Positions 47,640-60,931 of a DNA stretch of 64,000 bases are shown piece by piece. The stretch comes from Eulemur rufifrons (Eukaryota; Chordata; Mammalia; Primates; Lemuridae): the NCBI RefSeq assembly GCF_041146395.1, contig NC_090989.1, positions 251,028,843 through 251,092,842 of the forward strand, in the 5' to 3' direction. Position 1 is the stretch's first letter. Each line of letters starts with the position of its first letter. Below the pieces are notes generated by a model that worked only from the letters and a program-made list of their open reading frames with translations, was not told the DNA's origin and did not search any database. Made by a program: the position numbers and the translations under genes.

Positions 47640-49330
47640 TACTGCCAGATACAGATACTAGTACATGGGCCTATGGTTTTCTTTGGGATGTTTATTGTGT
47701 GGAAGGCAGCTATAGAATTCTGGTACATTTTTCGCTTGATATTTGCCTTTTAGCATGTCATTATGATATAGATTAATCACTACCTGTTGAAGGTTAGATG
47801 GAAGCTCCTTAATTGCACAGTTTATATGTAAACTGGCTGTGTACTTGGCTAAAGATCCGAAAAACACGGTTGAAATTGCAGTTTGAGCTCAGAAAATACA
47901 TCCGTAGTAAATTTAGGTGGAAATGGACACTTCTTGATTTAACTTTTGTGTAACACAGGAAGTGTATGAAGCTGTTTGACATTACTTATGATTCAAACAA
48001 TGTTGGTTGTCATCCAGATATTTTAGGTTTTACCATAGTACAAGTTTTGCATGCAGGGCTATTTTGCCTTAAAATTTTTGTTTTGAGGCCGGGCGCGGTG
48101 GCTCACGCCTGTAATCCTAGCACTCTGGGAGGCCGAGGCGGGTGGATTGCTCAAGGTCAGGAGTTCGAGACCAGCCTGAGCGAGACCCCGTCTCTACTAA
48201 AAATAGAAAGACATTATATGGACACCTAAAAATCTATATAGAAAAAAAAAATTAGCCGGGCATAGTGGCGCATGCCTGTAGTCCCAGCTACTCGGGAGGC
48301 TGAGGCAGTAGGATCGCTTAAGCCCAGGAGTTTGAGGTTGCTGTGAGCTAAGCTGACGCCACAGCACTCACTCTAGCCTGGGCAACAAAGTGAGACTCTG
48401 TCTCAACAAAAAAAAAAAAAAAAAATTTTTGTTTTGAATTTGTTAAGAAACATTATCAAGTTGACAGCAAAAGCTAATTTCCAAAGCCATTTAATGTTCT
48501 GTTAGAGGTTGATGAGAGTGGTTCTTCTCCTTTAGAAAAATGTACCTTGGCCCTGAGCTCAGAAAAATCTCTATTAAAACATTATCACTGTCAAGCCATT
48601 GAACTGCTATGTGATGGGGCATATCGGGATATTGTTTCCACTTGGGAACTACTGATGGCTAAATCCACACAAGTGAATGAAATTCGCCTTTTGGCACCAC
48701 TAATCAATAACACATAGATTCAGATTTTCTGCAGAGTACCTGCTGATGAATAATAATACAATGAATAGCTTGAAACACTTCATTACATTTTACATTTTCA
48801 CAAATTTTGTTAATTTGTCCAAATAATAAGCCTTTTCCTGTTCCACACGTATTTTTTACCACCATCAGTTGTAATGTTTCTTTAGCAGATTCCACTTCAG
48901 GTTGTACTGAATTAGTGTTTTCTTAAGTTTGAAAATATTCTTGCCTGTAGTTGTTCCAAACAGACATTCATTAGAGAGGCTAATTATTCACTCACTTCAA
49001 ACTCTGTATTGACTGCTCAAATAAACAACTGAGCATTATCAGTAACATACGCTGACTCATCTAGAGCCAAGGAAAACCACTCAATCATTTGCCTTGTTTT
49101 TTAATTGACTATTGATGTTGCTTTCAGTATCCTGAACTTGCTGAACAAGTGTTCTCACTAAAAAGCTAATCTTAAACGAGTTTATTTTTTCTGGACACAT
49201 TTCTTTGACCACTACATAATCAAGTATGATTTAATTAACTTACTGTCAGTAAACAGCTCTCCTTACTAGGCTAACCAATGAGCTACTCACTAACCTAGTT
49301 TGGTTGCAGTTTCATTTTCATTATTTTATG
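47640..49330 (-). pseudogene. hAT-family transposase remnant (Charlie/ZBED-like), multiply disrupted
   Basis: Translation of the minus strand gives recognisable hAT transposase pieces in order. First comes a segment with LALDES, the region of a catalytic aspartate. Then comes CGTGKGLLFGQINKICENVK followed by a spacer and HCIIIHQQVLCRKS, resembling the HC-I-HQ-LC block of ZBED/GTF2IRD2-type transposases. A segment with KWLWKLAFAVNLIMFLNKF follows, and last the C-terminal region with LPSNLQQVVINLYHNDMLKG. Stops and frameshifts separate the pieces and one Alu interrupts them, so it is a fossil. hAT transposases cut and paste DNA elements with 8-bp target duplications. Confidence 0.8.
48087..48423 (+). 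mobile_element. Alu SINE
   Basis: Begins ggccgggcgcggtggctcac and is flanked by aaatttttgttttg at about 48073 and 48423. Inserted in the Charlie transposase region. Confidence 0.95.
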
Positions 49331-49372
49331 AAGAAATTTTGCTGGGATGAGATACTCAATATTTAAAATTTT

Positions 49373-49664
49373 TGGCCGGACAAGGTGGCTCACACCTGTA
49401 ATCCCAGCACTTTGGGAGGCTGAGGTGGGAGGAACAATTGAGGCCAGGAGTTTGAGACCAGCCTCAGCAAGAGTGAGACCCCACTTCTACTGAAAATAGG
49501 AAAATTAGCCTGATGTGGTAGCGCATGCCTGTAGTCCCAGCTACTTGGGAGGACTGAGGCAAGAAGATCTCTTAATCGCAGGCATTTGAGGTTACAGTGA
49601 GCTATGATGATCCCATTGCACTCTAATCTCTTTGAGACAGAGCAAGACCCTGTGTCAAAAAAAA
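49373..49664 (+). mobile_element. Alu SINE
   Basis: Begins ggccggacaaggtggctcac and ends in a short A-tail. It interrupts the 5' part of the Charlie element. Confidence 0.9.
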
Positions 49665-50288
49665 ATTCTTTTTTCTGACTGTTGTTTTCCTGTGCATTAG
49701 GTACTGTCGTGATGAGTGCAATCTGGTAATGTCTATATATAGTATATTCTTTCTGCATAATTATAGTGTCATTGCATAATAAAGACAATGCTTTGTCATC
49801 TAATTTGATGACAAAAAACACTGCCCTATGCCTAAAAGTGTCACATTTGAAGTCCGTTTTTCTGTTTAGACTTTTCTTGTTTTTGCATAATGTGGTGTTT
49901 AATCACAATAAAAATAAATTAGAAACATCCCAGTACAACAATATGTGTTGCACTCAAAACATGGTAGAATGTAAGTACATCACTGTAATTTGTAGTATAC
50001 CACGCAGCAGTGTGAAGCTGTGAGAACAGAGAACATATGGTCTCTGTTACAGCTACTAAACTCTGACATTATAGCATTAAAGCAGCCACAGGTAAATTAT
50101 AAATGAATGAATTTGGCTGTGTTCCAGTAAAACTTCATTTTTGGACACCGAAATGTGAATTTTGTATAATTTTTTGTGTGTCACAAGTATTATTCTTTTG
50201 TAATTAACCACATATTTCCCTTCCCATTGTTTATTCCTTCCTGCAGTTGTACTTTTATCTGAGATATTTTCCTCTAGCCTAATGAACC

Positions 50289-50430
50289 TTTTTTTGTTTG
50301 TTTTAATTTTTTGTAGAGACAGAGTCTTGCTATGTTGCCTAGGTGGTCTGGAACTCCTGGCCTCAAGTGATCCTCCCACCTCTGCCTCCCAAAGTGCTAG
50401 GATTACAGGTGTGAGCCACCACAGCTGGCC
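50289..50430 (-). mobile_element. Alu fragment
   Basis: Contains 'agacagagtcttgctatgtt' through 'gtgagccaccacagctggcc'. Single arm, 3' part of the dimer lost. Confidence 0.8.
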
Positions 50431-50644
50431 AGGAGTCTAATCTTAACATGAGAAAATTGTTTACTTCAGAGAACTGCAAAGATAAGAATAGCTCCTGTTA
50501 CTGAGCGATTAACATGTGCTGAGGGTGGGGAAATACCTTTATATATATTTTTATTTATTTTTATTTTTTTGATACCTTTATATATATATTTTTAGATGTC
50601 TATATTGAGAGAAAAAGATATCTATTTTATGTAGGTATTAATAA

Positions 50645-50960
50645 TATCCAGCCACCATTAGTTACTTAGCTGTGTGACCCCTGTCCAAGTTTCTGAAACT
50701 CTTTGTATTCATTTTCCTCATTTGTAATGCAGGTTTTGATGATACTAACTGCCTCATGGTTGTTTTAAGAATTAGAGTTACCACATGTAAAGAATTTAGA
50801 ACAGTGCTTAGCACATAGTAAGCACTCAGTGAATGAGAGCTGCTACTCCTGTTATGAATACAGCAACCCAGTGAAATAAGTATCACTGACCCAGTTCTAT
50901 ATATGTGGGGAAACTAAGGCTCTCAGGGAGTTAAAGAGACTTGTCCAAGGTTACAGAGAT
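50645..50960. repeat. Two MIR fragments in opposite orientation
   Basis: 50645-50845 reads sense ('agcacatagtaagcactcag'). 50860-50960 reads antisense ('ggggaaactaaggctctcag', 'gacttgtccaaggttacaga'). Confidence 0.8.
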
Positions 50961-51751
50961 TAGTTTGCATTCATAGTTTTTCAGCTTATTAAGTTTACCT
51001 TCACTATATTTTGCCTTGCTTCCCAGAGCACATGATAGATACTTGGATGTTCAGATAGGGAGATTTAGCAGGTAGTTGTCTGATAAGAGAACACACAGAC
51101 CCTTGATGCTGGGTTAGAGTTTGGGACAGAGTACATCCTTCAGGAAGAGACATTGGCCATGACAAGGAGAAACTAAATAAAGTTTTAGAACAAGAACTTT
51201 GGAATTATAGTTAGGGCACACAGTGGTATTCAGCTTGAGGAAAGAGGTTGGAATCCAGTAATTAGACCATTCAGGATGGAATTGAGGCTGAGGATCTAGA
51301 GCTTTAAAAATCAAGTCAGAATTTCTCCTGGGAATTAGGGGTGCACTGAATCTGTGGGTGTGTTTAAAGTGCCAGTAGCTGCAAAGAGGATTGCTACAGA
51401 GACTAGGAATGAGGATATCATTAGTTGCTTCATTTCTCAGTCATCTGTAACCATTCTGCATCCCATGATACTAGACCAGCAGCGCCCTGATACATCAGTT
51501 GAACTCATGAGGTACTGAACTCATGGTTTAATATCCTTTGCAATACCAAGTTTCATCTATGTTCTGATGACTAATAACTGACCTGCCTCTGTGGCTTCCT
51601 GACTTCTGGCTTAATCTTAACTTCTTAATATTTGCCTGCCCATCCAAATCCTGCCACTCCAGATTCTTCACTGCCTTTATATGACTAATTTGATATTTTT
51701 TTCCTCTTTATTAAATGTAATTTTTTATTTATAAAAATTAGTTCATTAGCC

Positions 51752-52026
51752 GAGGTGGTGGCTCATACCTGTAATCCTAGCACTCTGGGAGGCTGAGGTG
51801 GGAGGATCACTTGAGCTTAGGAGTTTGAGACCAGCCCGAGTAAGAGCAAGACCCCGTCTTTCCTAAAAATAGAAAAATTAGCCAAGCATTATGGCACACA
51901 CCTGTAGTCCCAGCTACTCAGGAGGCTGAGGCAGGATCGCTTGAGCCCAGGAGTTTGAGGTCACTGTGATACCACGGCACTCTACCCAGGGGAACAGAGT
52001 GAGACTCTGTCTCAAAAAAAAAAAAA
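51752..52026 (+). mobile_element. Alu SINE
   Basis: Begins gaggtggtggctcatacctg and ends in poly-A. Right arm internally shortened. Confidence 0.9.
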
Positions 52027-52311
52027 GTTTTAAAAGTTAAATGTACTGTAAGATTTATAAGGAACATTAGTCCCCACTGTCCAGTTGCAACCTCTTTCAG
52101 CTCTTTTAGAAATGGAGAGAAAGTGAGTCTTGTTACTTTCTGTGGTTACCTGCAGCATAAAACCATAGCTAAGGTGAGCCCTGTGCCCAGACTCAGTCAT
52201 GTGCCAAAATTTACTTAAACCAGTTTTTTTGTTATGATTTCTAGGGTTGAGTTAATAATCATACTAATCAATTCATGGTTCCTTATCATTTTGGCCATTC
52301 CAGGCCTCTTC

Positions 52312-52315
<4 letters not shown>

Positions 52316-52359
<44 letters not shown>
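52316..52359 (+). repeat. (TC)n(TG)n compound microsatellite
   Basis: About 15 TC units run directly into about seven TG units, followed by tatg repeats. Confidence 0.95.
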
Positions 52360-53118
52360 AGGTATGTATGTATATTCATTTCTTTTTATTCCCATTCCCA
52401 CTTTTATTCCAATTAGGCAACCATTGTAATATGTTTGTTTATATCCTTTGGTACTCTTTTTAAAATAATTAAACTTTTTTTTTAAACAATCATAATCTTA
52501 GAGACAAGTTCAAAGAACATTTCCTGAACTATTTGAGGGTGAGTTCCCAACCTGTCCTACCATTCATCTGAATATATTAGTGTATTTCCTGCTAACAGGG
52601 GCATTCTACATGATCACAATTATCATCAACAATCAGGAAATTAAAATTGAAATGTTAGTACCATCTAATTCTCACACCCATTCAATTTTGCCATTTATCT
52701 TAATGTTCTTGGTAGCAGAAGAATCCAGTTCAGAATCAATTGCTTTTAGTTCTCTCTTCCTGTCTGTAATTGTTCCTTGGTTTTGTCCTAGACTTTCATG
52801 ACCTTTATAGGTTTGGCAGTTACAAGTCACTTACTTTGTAGAATGTCCCTCAATTTGGGTTTGTAAAATTTCCTTATGTTCCTCTTACTCCTTTCAGGTG
52901 GCACATGATTTTGATTTGTCTCATTACTTTTTTTTTGAACATCACTCAGACAGTGAGACTTGTCTCATTACTGGTATTCACTTCATCACTTAGGAGGTGT
53001 TTGCCAGGGTTCTACACTATAAAGTTACTCTTTAGTAATTTATGAGTATTTTCTGGGGAGGTATTTTGAAACTTAAGCATTCTATTCCTATTCTACTTTC
53101 AATCTATTCATTTCTTTT

Positions 53119-53530
<412 letters not shown>

Positions 53531-53843
53531 TGATATGCATTCAGATAAAATGTATTATTCTATATGCATATTAGCACATTGGCATAAATGGTATTAATTT
53601 TATTTTAATACTTAACAGTATATATTAAAGTATTGAATATGATCTAAATCCAAAAAGTCAAATTCTAGAATATTCAGGGTGATTTTCTGATTGGTAGTAA
53701 GTAAAACTCTACCATAATGAGATAAGTGGGGTTCAAAAAATATAATCAGGCAAAATAGGAGCTACTGTTATTTCTACCTGCCCTGGAGTCTCAAGGAATC
53801 CAGTTGCTTGATCCAAATCTGACCTGGTCCTGGCTGCAGTTTG

Positions 53844-53860
53844 CTGCCATCTTGTGGCAG
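53844..53860 (-). promoter_or_regulatory. CTCF-like motif in UBE2R2 intron 1, opposite orientation
   Basis: CTGCCATCTTGTGGCAG resembles the reverse complement of the CTCF core (GCCNNCTNGTGG). The embedded CCATCTTG is also a YY1-type word. Its orientation is convergent with the motif at 20315-20331. Confidence 0.4.
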
Positions 53861-54162
53861 TTGTTCACTTCAGTGTAAATATAAATGGGGACAAATCCGG
53901 CTAAGAGTTCCAGGCATTGGCAGCATTGGGCGTGATTAGTTAGTTAATGCCAGCATCTTTGGCACAATCCTGGGAGATTGGGCCAGCAGAATACTGAGAA
54001 CAAGAAAGACCCATTCTTTACCTCCTTGCTTTCTAAGACAGGTGGCCTGCTTTTTTATTTCAGGCCTTGCCCTTGCCTGTGTGTAGGTGGAATGAATAAT
54101 ATGGGTAGAGTGTTTACTGTTCTGTTGATGACTTTTATTTTCTCTCTCAAAATCTGTGTTTT

Positions 54163-54486
54163 GGCCCTGCGCAGTGGCTCACGCCTGTAATCCTAGCACT
54201 CTGGGAGCCCAAGGCGGGTGGATCGTTTGAGCTCAGGAGTTCGAGACCAGCCTGAGGAAGAGCGAGACCCTGTCTCTACTAAAAATAGAAAGAAATTAGC
54301 TGGACAACTAAAAATATATATAGAAAAAATTAGCCGGGCATGGTGGCACATACCTGTAGTCCCAGCTATTTGAGAGGGTGAGGCAGAAGGATTTCTTGAG
54401 CCCCAGGAGTTTGAGGTTGCTGTGAGCTAGGCTGATGCCACGGCACTCTAGCCAGGGCAAAAGAGTGAGTCTCTGTCTTAAAAAAA
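54163..54486 (+). mobile_element. Alu SINE
   Basis: Begins ggccctgcgcagtggctcac, with an interrupted A-tail and ctgtgttttt-like flanks. Confidence 0.93.
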
Positions 54487-54839
54487 CAAAAAACTGTGTG
54501 TTTTTAGTTTTCTTCAAATAAGTATAAATAAAAATTATGATTAATTTTTAATAACAAAAATGAGTTAAGATGGCAGACCCAGATGTCTTGGGAATAATTT
54601 ATGTAGGAACTATTATCTAGCACTCAAATAAATATTTCTTTAAAAAAATTTTTTTAAGGCCTACTATCAGTACTTAGTTCTGACTATGTAAAAATTCTCT
54701 ATTCCAAAGCAAGACTTATCTGGCTTCACCTTTTCTATTTAAGTTCTATTATGTATTACCATTTTAAAATTTCTGCTAATTCACTTATCTACCCACAGAC
54801 ATTTTAATTCTATTTTAGATTTCAGGTGGCAAGGGTTAA

Positions 54840-55322
<483 letters not shown>

Positions 55323-56122
55323 TGATGTGTATTTTTTTACTTGTACTTGTTCCTACAAAATTTATTCTTGGTCTCTGTTTATGTAATTGAGGTGTTTTTC
55401 ATATTTCATTCCATTTTTTCTCCACTGAGCAGTATAAAAGTATATATTAAAGATTCATCCATGTTGTTAATGTGTACATCTATTCTATTTCTTATGACTA
55501 TTTTATAATATATGGTGTGCTTACCTGACAATTTACCTGTCCATTCTCTGTGATAACCAACAACAGTGTCTTCAACTTCACTTAGTGATGATCAGTGCTC
55601 TAGTGAACATCCAGCTATGGCTCCTCCTATGTACTTTTGTGAGAATTTCTTTGGAATATAGACTCAGGAGCAGAATTGCTAGATTGTAAATGATATAGGT
55701 TTAATTTGACTAAATAGTGTAGGGTTGCTCTCTAGAATCTTAAAGTGCTTATTTCCTTTATCTTTACATTCCAGCCAATACCTGGCAAGATGTACCTTAT
55801 TTGTTTTTAGCCAATTTAATAAGTACAAAGTATCTCAATTTTTAAAATGTTGTCTTTGTCTAATACTGGTTTGAGCATATTTTCACACGATTGTTGGTAA
55901 ATTTCTTCTTTAATGAAGTTCCCCCTTTTTGGAATGTGATTATTGTGTTTTCTTGTTGATCTGTAGGAGGTTCTTTGTATGTGAAATATCTTTTTGTAAT
56001 CTCTTCATCTGAAATATCCTTTGCAAAGAATCCCTTTAATTTGACTAATCCATTTAATCAAATTAAGAAATTCTTTACCTTATACTAATGTGCTTTTTTT
56101 TAAATCGAATTTCTTCTTTTAA

Positions 56123-56446
<324 letters not shown>

Positions 56447-57197
56447 TAATCCATCTTGAATCCGTCCATGCAGGTTTGACAGGGATCCAGTGTTACCTTG
56501 TTATAGAGAACTAGTTTTCGTAGTGCCATTTATCAGACTCTACTTCCTAAGATGATTTGTAGTCTCACCATGTTAAGTTCCCAGTTGGGTCTGAATTCTC
56601 TATTATATTTCATTTTCTGTTTTTGAGCCAGTATCAAATCATGCTCCTTTTATTTACATTTTATTATTTGGTGGGACAGTGTTATCTCCTACCCCTTATT
56701 CTCCACTCCCTGCTACCCCTAAGGTAACCTTAGTCTCTTTTCTTCAATAAAATTTTTAGAGTAAATTTGCTGAACTAAAAGGACCAAACAAACAAACAAA
56801 CACACAAAAAAGTAAAACAAAACAAAACTTGAATGCTTAATGGGATTGTATATTGAATTCAGAGATTAATTTGGAGAGAATAGACTTTTCTCTATATCCT
56901 TTATTCAAGTTTTACATTTTGTCTGTAGAATTATTATCCAAGAGTATATAATTTTTAGCTACTTTATAGTTTGTGTTGCTATTGCGAATATCATCTTGAT
57001 CATTTTGTTATATTTTCTAATTGGTTATTGCTTGGGTAGTCATCTCATTGTGATGTTTATAGTGTGATCGTCTATTTGTTAATCTGGTTATACTCTTTGT
57101 TCTAATGGTATACTGATTTTTATTTTTATTTATTTATTTATTTATTTTAGTTTTTTCGACCCCTCCCCCGATTTTTATTTTTATTTTTTGATATATA

Positions 57198-57473
57198 TAT
57201 TTTTGAGACAAGTTATTGCTATTTTGCCCAGGCTAGAGTGCAGTGGCATCGTCATAGTTAACTGCAACCTCAAACTCCTGAGCTAGCTTACTGTGTATCT
57301 AGGGCTACAGACGTGCACCACCAGACCTGGCTAATTTTTCTATTTTTTGTAGAGATGGTGTCTCACTATGTTGCCCAGCCAGGTCTCAAATGAACTCCTG
57401 ACCTCAACCGATCCTCCTGCCTCAGCCTCCAAAAGTGCTGGGATTACAGAAGTGAGCCACCCCACCCAGGCCG
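57198..57473 (-). mobile_element. Alu SINE, old
   Basis: Contains 'ttgagacaagttattgctat' and ends 'gccaccccacccaggcc'. Diverged, with a small deletion in the left arm. Confidence 0.85.
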
Positions 57474-57719
57474 ACTTTTGTTCTTTTGTTGTTTTGGAAA
57501 CAACTTGTATAAAGTAGGACTCAGCTAGCTGTTCCTTGAAACTTGGGTAAAACTTAACTCAGGTAAAATCATCTAGGCCTGGAGTTTTTTGAGGGGGAAG
57601 ATGAGAAGTTTCTGCCACATTAATTTCTTACATTCTGTTTGTTTATTTAAACTCTCTTTTTTGTACCAGTTTTGGCATGTTGTATTTCTCTGAATAGTCC
57701 TCCTCTTCCTCCACATCTT

Positions 57720-57782
57720 TTTTCTTTTTTTTTTTTAAAAGAAATGGAGTCTTGCTCTGTTGCCCAGGCTACAGTCTAGCCT
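57720..57782 (-). mobile_element. Short Alu 3' fragment
   Basis: A T-run followed by only 'tggagtcttgctctgttgcc' and a few more bases of Alu. Confidence 0.6.
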
Positions 57783-57990
57783 ATTTCTTCACTTTTACCT
57801 AGGTTTTCAGGTAATTACTATAAAGTTATTCATAGTAGTCTTGTTTTTATTCTAGTTATATGTTTATATCTGTACTTATTTTTATTTTCCCCTTATTCTG
57901 GTTCTTTTAAATGTGCTTCTCCCCCCAAAACCATTTTCATTACTCTTAATTGAGGTGTGCTTATTTGATCTCTTCTCAAATCACCTTTTT

Positions 57991-58318
57991 TTTTTTTTGA
58001 GACAGAGTCTCACTCTGTTGCCCAGGCTAGAGTGAGTGCCGTGGCGTCAGCCTAGCTCACAGCAACCTCAGACTCCTGAGCTCAAGGGATCCTCTTGTCT
58101 CAGCCTCCCGAGTAGCTGGGACTACAGGCATGCACCACCATGCCCGGCTAATTTTTTCTATATATATTTTTAGCTGTCCATATAATTTCTTTCTATTTTT
58201 AGTAGAGATGGGGTCTCGCTCTCGCTCAGACTGGTCTCGAACTCCTGAGCTCAAACGATCCGCCCACCTCGGCCTCCCAGAGTGCTAGGATTACAGGCGT
58301 GAGCCACCGCGCCCGGCC
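57991..58318 (-). mobile_element. Alu SINE
   Basis: Poly-T start and full dimer ending 'ccaccgcgcccggcc'. tcaaatcacctttt flanks it on both sides. Confidence 0.95.
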
Positions 58319-60085
58319 TCAAATCACCTTTTGATTTTGTTAACTTTATTTTTTGTTGTTGATTTCTATTTCTTTGATTTCTGCCCTTTATTATTTTCTT
58401 CCCTTTTATTTCTTTCAGTTTGTTATGTTCTTTTTCAGGTCTTTCAAATTCAGTACTTTTCTTGGTTTTTGGTACATGTATTTAAAGCTGTAACTTTTTT
58501 ATGTATTGTTTTAACTGTGTCCCAGAAAATGTAGTATTTTAGCATTCAAAGTATTTCTTAATTTCCTATATTTTTCTTTTTAACACAAGTGTTCTAGATT
58601 CTAAATATATTGGATTTTTAAAAACTCCCCTTTTGATGTTACTATCTAATTTTATTAAATTGTTGTTAAGGAACATAATCTCTGTGACATCAATCCTGTG
58701 GATTTTAAGGAAGCTTCCTTTATGGCCCCAAACATATGCTTCAAAAGACTTTGTTGTCTCTCTTTGTGTATAGAGTTCTATATACTGTCTATTTGATTGT
58801 TCAAGCTTGTTAATTATATTGTTCAGGTCTACAGTATTAATAATACCTTTTTTACATGATGTATCAGTTTCTCAAAATGGGGTGTTAAAATCTCCAAATT
58901 CAATTGTTAATTTTTATATTTCTGTCTGACTTTCTCCTGTTTGTTACTTGATATATTTTGTGGCTGTAGTTTTAGGTGCATACATGTTGGTGATGGTTAT
59001 ATCGTTTTGTTCTATTATTCCTTTTATCACTACCTACTGTCCCTCGTTGTCCCTTATGGCATTTTTTTGTCTTGAGTTCTATTTTATCAGATTGCCTCTC
59101 CAGCTTTCTTTTAGTTGATTTTTTTTTTCCTGTTATATTTTCCTCTCCATCTATTTTTTTTTTTTTGGTCTTTTTTGTATCTTATAGATGACATATTGTT
59201 GGATTTTGGAACAGATGGACCAAGAACTTAAAATTAGCATGAGAATTTATTAATATTTAAGAAAATAAGGGATTCAGAATGATATATGTTATCTAGTTTT
59301 TGTCTCTCTTACTACAGTTATATGGACTCTTCATGCAATTAATTATTTTGGTTCATAGTTTCTTTTCCCTGGGGTTTTCAGCTGTTAATGCCATGTTTGG
59401 TAATGTGTTATTGGTAAATAATGGAAATCCATGTTCAAGTCTTTGTCCCTTTCCTGGAGGAGGATGATCCCCATCCAACACAAAATCAGTGGTAATCATT
59501 TTTGTTTGCTGCCACTTCACCATTGCAGCAACACTGGACAAAACTTTACATTGAGACTCACAGGCAGTAGGAGGAGGCTTTCTTTTTAAATTTATAATCT
59601 AAGGAGATTAGCCCTGGGACTTGGATGGGGAAAGACTGGAAGAGTGAGTGCTCAACACCTTAAGTAGCAGAGCTGTTGCACAGTCCTGGTTTTTACACTG
59701 CAAACTGTAGTGTGGCTGTTGATTTATTTGGAGAAAGAGACAGGTGATGATTTTCCTAAAGCGTAAGTGGGTGAGAACCAAGAACAGAGTGTAAAAGCTT
59801 TTCTTCACCCTATCCTTTCACGCCTTCTCTCCCAGGCAGCCTAAAGTTTTTCGTTTTACTTTTATCAGAGTAATACTTACTGAATATATACATAGTTTTA
59901 AAGATCAAAAAATACTTCTATTCATGTCATTTGCCCACTTTTTGATAGGGTTGTTTGATTTTTTTCTTGCTGATTTTCCTGAGTTCTAAATAGATTCTTG
60001 TTATCAGTCCTTTATCTGATGTGTAGTATGCAAATATTTTTTCCCATTCTGTAGGTGGTCTGTTTATAAAAAGTGGACAAATGAC

Positions 60086-60694
60086 ATGAATAGAAACTTC
60101 TCAAAAGAAGATATAAGAATGGCTAACAAACATATGAAAAAATGCTCAACATCCCTAATCATCAGAGAAATGCAAATCAAAACCACAATGAGATATCACT
60201 TAACCCCAGTGAGAATGGCCTTTATCAAAAAAACCCAAAACAACACATGTTGGCGTGGATGTGGAGAGACAGGAACACTCATACACCGCTGGTGGGACTG
60301 CAAACTAGTGCAACCCCTGTGGAAAGCATTATGGAGGTATCTTAAACAGATTCAAGTAGACCTGCCATTCGATCCAGCAGTCCCATTATTGGGCATATAC
60401 CCAAAGGAAAAAAGGTTATTCTGTAACAAAGACACATGTACCCGAATGTTTATAGCAGCACAATTCACAATAGCAAAGATGTGGAAACAACCTAAATGCC
60501 CATCAATACATGATTGGATTAGTAAGCTGTGGTATATGTATACCATGGAATATTACTCAGCTATAAGAAATAATGAAGATACGACATCTCTATGGTTCTC
60601 CTGGAAAGAGTTGGAACCCATTATATTAAGTGAAGTATCCCAAGAATGGAAAAACAAGCATCACATGTACTCATCAGAAAATTGGTTTCCCTGA
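60086..60694 (+). pseudogene. L1 ORF2 C-terminal fragment (202 residues, open)
   Basis: The frame runs from shortly after the inversion point to the natural ORF2 stop without interruption. It includes the cysteine-rich motif of the ORF2 C-terminus (C-x3-C-x7-H-x4-C near CWRGCGETG) and the [20 protein letters not shown] block. The endonuclease and reverse-transcriptase domains are absent through 5' truncation, so it cannot mobilise itself. No promoter is evident. Confidence 0.9.
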
Positions 60695-60748
60695 TCATCA
60701 CCTAAATACACATCTGGGAACGACACCAATCGGATATCAGACTGAGGT

Positions 60749-60772
60749 GGGGGGTGGGGGAGGGGATGGGGG
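60749..60772 (+). other. G-quadruplex motif in the L1 3' UTR
   Basis: Runs of 6, 5, 4 and 5 G are separated by 1-2 bases. A polypurine G-rich tract is a conserved feature of mammalian L1 3' UTRs. Confidence 0.8.
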
Positions 60773-60783
60773 TAGGCCTACAC

Positions 60784-60931
60784 AATGAGTGCATTGCGCA
60801 CCATTTGGGGAATGGTAACGCTTGAAGGTGCTGACTCGAGAAGGGGGCGTGGGGAAGGGAGGGATATATACCTACATGATGGGTGCAACGCGCACTATCT
60901 GGGGAACAGACACGCCTGGAGCTCTGACTTG
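60784..60931 (+). repeat. Duplicated ~52-bp module in the L1 3' UTR
   Basis: 60784-60835 and 60879-60931 are imperfect copies. Both read atg-gtgca-gcgca-c-t-tggggaa, then a-acgc-tg and a gctctgact/gctgactcg end. Confidence 0.75.

Larger units (their letters stand above)
46956..50195 (-). mobile_element. hAT-Charlie DNA transposon with degraded transposase, split by three Alus
   Basis: The left end reads cagtgattggcatattttt then 'ctgtgaaaggctgggtagcc', a Charlie-type terminus. The right side carries 'atggtctctgttacagctac' and 'tggctgtgttccagtaaaac', the subterminal words of the same group. Between them the minus strand encodes fragments of a hAT transposase. About 2.25 kb remains once the Alus at 47021-47374, 48087-48423 and 49373-49665 are removed. 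The right terminal inverted repeat is not clear. Confidence 0.8.

Noticed and set aside
59353..59541. 62-codon minus-strand frame between old L1 and young L1 sequence
   Set aside because: Not recognised as a protein or repeat; too short to support.
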